Shown: positions 14,539-17,104 of the stretch, one piece after another | Position numbering within the stretch: the stretch's first letter is position 1 | Layout: every line of letters starts with the position of its first letter | Source of the DNA: Smittium culicis | Lineage: Eukaryota > Kickxellomycota > Harpellomycetes > Harpellales > Legeriomycetaceae | Length of the DNA: 17,104 nucleotides | Reading direction: 5' to 3' | NCBI GenBank assembly: GCA_001970855.1 | Contig: LSSN01000418.1 | Span: 9,399 to 26,502 of the forward strand | Position numbers and translations under genes: made by a program | Notes under the pieces: model-generated | What the model was told of the DNA's origin: nothing | The model's database searches: none | The model's input: only the letters and a program-made list of their open reading frames with translations

Positions 14539-15141
14539 TTAGACTACCCCTCCCCCCCCCCCAAGGAGTTTGCCGACTAGCTCCAACCGGGCCTCGATGA
14601 AATTCGAAAGTAAAAAATTTTCGTCAGAGCGGATCGGCGTCGGTATGAACCGGTCGATCCTCGTTGTTCGGTGATTTCGCCACCGGCTGCAGCTCAGAAG
14701 TATGTGGTCGACCGTCTCAGGCACACACAAGTTGCAGCAGGGGCAAAAATTTTTGAATTTTTGGTCGACGATTTTCATTTTCGACAGGCGATGGGCAGTC
14801 CGGAATGTGCCCAAACGCATTTTTCCAATGTCCTGAAGGCCCAGCTTCAGGTTCGGATACACTGCTTGAAGGTCAACCCAGTTGCCTTTTTTGCCGATTT
14901 TCCGATCCACCGTCCTCCGGTGGATGACAGACCGGTTATTTCGTCGTTTCCGGTTGACTATCGTGATTATAGTCTGACCGTTTAAATCTTTAGTGCAAAA
15001 TTTTTTGATCCACCGGGCGCTCCCGGTCACCCAGGTGGCCATCCGGGCCTTCATCGGAGCCTTGATGAGGTCGGCGGTCAGAATTTGATGAGAAGATTCA
15101 CTAACAACGTAATAAAGAAGGGATAGATCAAGTTTAAGAGG
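14539..15141 (-). pseudogene. Retrotransposon polyprotein C-terminal piece with CCHC zinc knuckle
   Basis: An open frame of 200 codons on the minus strand runs from a TAG at 15144-15142 to TAA 14541-14539, with a first ATG at 15054. It contains ATWVTGSARWIKKFC, then a basic stretch (about 14965-14905), then CPCCNLCVPETVDHILLSC (about 14748-14692) with Cys-x2-Cys, a His ten residues on, and Cys five later, followed by RW. This is the pattern of the terminal zinc knuckle of jockey-like and related non-LTR elements. The frame ends at an 11-base G run (C on plus), which reads as a Gly stretch after KLLG. The next piece (14531-14349, with ELETAKFLNGIRVPRTLIL) looks like the continuation in another frame. 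Stops and frame changes make it non-functional. Confidence 0.75.
14552..14562. repeat. Homopolymer run of 11 C
   Basis: Eleven C on the plus strand (G on the coding strand of the element) sit exactly where the polyprotein frame ends. It could be a true slippage site or an assembly or sequencing error. Confidence 0.9.
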
Positions 15142-15609
15142 CTATTTTCAGCACCTATGACAACCTCTAATGTGAGCTGGGATCAGTTCCTGATTTCACC
15201 AACTGGGATAGAATGCGTAGGATCTTTTTTTTGGAAGAAAATACTTTCGCTTGTCCAACTACGATCTACTCTACCTACTGACGCCAGCTTTTTCCTATGC
15301 ATTAAACCGGTATGAAACCTATAAACTACTTTTGCACTGTAATATTTAGTTTTTTTTTTGTATTTTTATTTATAGCTATAAAACAAGATTTGTCAATTTT
15401 ATTTGTTTAGTATTTAATAGATATGCTTCATTGCTAATAAAACTTGAATATGTAAAACTTGTCATAGATAATAGTAAAAAATTCAAATTCTAAGATGCAA
15501 ACAGAAAAATCTAACTAAATCATCTAGAATATATTTTTATAAATCCCATATAACTTTTTATGCTATGGAAACTTTACTAAAATCAAAATTTCATTTTTTT
15601 ACTTTCAAA

Positions 15610-16536
15610 TTAAAGATCTATTGCTTTAATAATTTTATTTATCAGTTCTAGCAATGAACTTATTTATGACATAATAAGAATATATCTGGAACACTCTTTA
15701 TCGCCAAAGCAGCCTTCTATATCATTGACTATTTTTTCAACATCAGAATAGAATTCTGCAACTTTATCTACTAACCTTTCTATTTTAATTTTGTTTTATG
15801 GAATTTTTTAATCTTTTTTTATTACAATTAGTGACTTATTTTTTCCCGATAAATCTTTGATTTTTTTAGTTTCTAAACTTTTTTGTACATACTCTATAAA
15901 TTTATCAAGACTACAATCGAATTTTAATTGCATAAAACTGAAATCACAAATCTTGGATGCAATTGATTTAACACTTATTGGAATGCTAATAATATTTGAT
16001 TTAATGATTTTAATAGTATTTTCAGCATTTTCATAGAAATCATCGATATCAATTAACTTGTAACCATCTTTGCATGAAGTATTGCATTCGTCAACTTCAT
16101 AGTAAGATAAATTCCTTTTTAATGGTAAACAAAAACATTTTCCCTCGATAGACTCTTCCTCATCACCAGATTCTTTCCCTAGAATATTTTTGATCCCTTG
16201 AGCAAGTTCTTTTCCTTCTAAGAATTCTTCTTCAGAATCTTTCTCTGAAATGGATTCTTTTTCTTCTTTTTCAGACTCGTTTCCTTGAAAAATTTCTTTT
16301 TCTTGGAAAGTTTCTATGCCTTGCGTAGATTATTTTCCTTGGAAATTTTCTTTTTCTTCGCAGGATTCTTCTTATTCATACTGGCTTCCTTGGAAATTTT
16401 CTATTGCTTGTTCAGATTCTTTTCCTTGAACAGATCCGTTTATTTTAACGATTTGAAACGATTGACTTTCAGCAAAATCGTATAGCGCTAAAATAGATAA
16501 GGCTATAACAGCTATAATGTACCTTATTGAAAGCAT
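15610..16536 (-). pseudogene. Secreted Glu-rich, Cys-containing protein gene relic, interrupted only by TAA codons
   Basis: From ATG 16536 one frame of 309 codons runs to TAA 15612-15610 with no frameshift. It contains five internal TAA codons, at 16374-16372 (codon 55), 16332-16330 (69), 15810-15808 (243), 15798-15796 (247) and 15666-15664 (291), and no TAG or TGA. The start MLSIRYIIAVIALSILAL is a clear signal peptide. Next comes an acidic, repetitive section (about codons 30-130) with FQG/ESE units such as VQGKESEQ, NFQGSQYE, NFQGK and FQGNESEKEE. The C-terminal part holds eight Cys (KCFC, ECNTSC, KIC, FDC, GCF, KEC) and amphipathic helices such as RLVDKVAEFYSDVEKIVNDI. The family is not recognised. 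The most likely reading is a recent pseudogene of a secreted or wall protein. Readthrough, unseen introns or foreign origin are alternatives. It lies next to a retroelement fragment. Confidence 0.6.
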
Positions 16537-16653
16537 TTTTACTTTATAATCCAACTTTTGGCTTTTTTAATACTTTTTAATATTTATTTTATCTTATTCC
16601 TAACAAATACGAGTATTGAGTTTGAGTTAAAATAAATGATGAATTTTGTGGAG

Positions 16654-16661
16654 CTTATATA
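16654..16661 (-). promoter_or_regulatory. Possible TATA box of the secreted-protein relic
   Basis: The minus strand reads TATATAAG here, about 118 bp upstream of the ATG at 16536, followed by GC-containing sequence (CTCCAC). Placement is plausible for a TATA element, but the AT-rich background makes chance matches frequent. Confidence 0.25.
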
Positions 16662-17104
16662 CTTTTTTCTATTTATTAATAGATATTTCTAAGCTAACAC
16701 TTAAATGGTCAGATTTTTTTTTAAATTCAATTTTATTTTTAATCTATCAATTAAAAATTAATTCATCTTATTAACTATACTGTATGATTTTTTTCGACTT
16801 AAAATAATATTATATTATTTCAAACTTATATCCCTTATTGTACTTTTTCCTTGCTTTCAACTCGATGGTCTTCTATAAAAATAATCATCTTTTGAATAAC
16901 TTACATTTTGGATCTTGTAAGTTGAGTGCTAAACAAGCTAAAAAATAAAATAAAGTTCAACCTATAAAATAACGATAATTTACTGATTCTCAAACAGAAA
17001 ACTGGTATATGCTTGATTTAAATCTATAAAAGTCTAAATATTCATTTTTAATGCATATTATTAAGGGTTGAAATCAATATATTCTATAAGATATCTCTAC
17101 TCAT
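16662..17104. other. AT-rich right edge, no supported gene
   Basis: This stretch is AT-rich with short runs only. On the minus strand near 16880-16820 a splice-acceptor-like TTTTTATAG precedes a 20-codon open stretch (KTIELKARKKYNKGYKF). No joining exon keeps a frame with acceptable intron length, so no gene is called. The end of a gene lying beyond the window cannot be excluded. Confidence 0.5.

Larger units (their letters stand above)
14349..15345 (-). mobile_element. 5'-truncated, decayed non-LTR retrotransposon fragment
   Basis: A sharply GC-richer island stands out from AT-rich flanks on both sides. On the minus strand it contains consecutive open pieces in changing frames: about 15345-15168 (includes FHTGLMHRKKLASVGRVDRS), 15141-14539 and 14531-14349. 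The middle piece has a CCHC knuckle of the type found after reverse transcriptase in non-LTR polyproteins. No reverse transcriptase catalytic domain (YxDD) is in the window, so the fragment is truncated at its 5' side, as is common for LINE-like insertions. Clear target-site duplications or a poly(A) tail could not be identified. Base composition unlike the neighbours suggests insertion. Confidence 0.75.

Noticed and set aside
14671..14985. Plus-strand open frame of 104 codons in the GC-rich island
   Set aside because: It lies opposite the zinc-knuckle frame of the retroelement, which has clear family features; this is an antisense shadow.
16306..16375. A 68-nt GT-AG intron that would remove the first two TAA codons of the secreted-protein relic
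   Set aside because: A donor-like GTATGA and an acceptor-like CATAG exist, but the length is not a multiple of three and splicing would shift into an early stop. Nearby alternative AG sites have the same phase problem.
15610..16536. Organism-wide reassignment of TAA to glutamine
   Set aside because: MEF1 ends at TAA exactly where the family ends, and about 2,700 codons of MEF1 and TAF2 contain no internal TAA.
16820..17060. Small minus-strand exons at the right edge
   Set aside because: Some splice-like sites and short open stretches exist, but frame-keeping joins would need introns of about 46 nt or less, shorter than the 65-nt minimum seen in the two solid genes, and no protein family is recognised.

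Overview
The window is nuclear DNA of an AT-rich, intron-rich eukaryote, most likely a fungus. Two housekeeping genes were rebuilt exon by exon: mitochondrial elongation factor G1 (13 exons, plus strand) and the TFIID subunit TAF2 (14 exons, minus strand). All introns are GT-AG; most are 65-150 nt and two exceed 230 nt. Both genes stay open under the standard genetic code over about 2,700 codons. The style of the retroelement tail resembles what I remember from gut-dwelling Harpellales (Smittium-like early-diverging fungi). That placement is only an inference.

Layout. Positions 1-150 may hold the last exon of an upstream plus-strand gene. Positions 148-509 are an upstream region with several CCAAT boxes. 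MEF1 runs 510-4364. A 238-bp convergent intergenic gap follows, with a poly(A)-type signal and a hairpin. TAF2 occupies 11705 down to 4603 and encodes about 1,919 residues. Its 13 small exons carry the inactive M1-aminopeptidase-like TAF2 core, and one 2.9-kb exon carries the end of the core, a Ser/Lys-rich linker and three bromodomains. TAF2 also has an upstream cluster of CCAAT boxes, several in the same extended form (GCTATTGG) as upstream of MEF1.

From about 12060 rightwards the window looks like accessory DNA. It has a 26-bp tandem repeat, about 2 kb of very AT-rich sequence with no convincing gene, a GC-rich island holding the broken C-terminal end of a non-LTR retrotransposon polyprotein (minus strand, about 14349-15345), and a minus-strand gene relic for a secreted, Glu-rich, Cys-containing protein (16536-15610). 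The relic's single reading frame is interrupted only by TAA codons. The last 440 bp hold a possible TATA box for that relic and nothing else certain.

Functionally, MEF1 (mitochondrial translocation) and TAF2 (promoter recognition by TFIID) are unrelated neighbours in tail-to-tail arrangement. The most interesting points are the triple-bromodomain extension of TAF2, its confinement to one intronless exon, and the TAA-only interruption of the secreted-protein frame.
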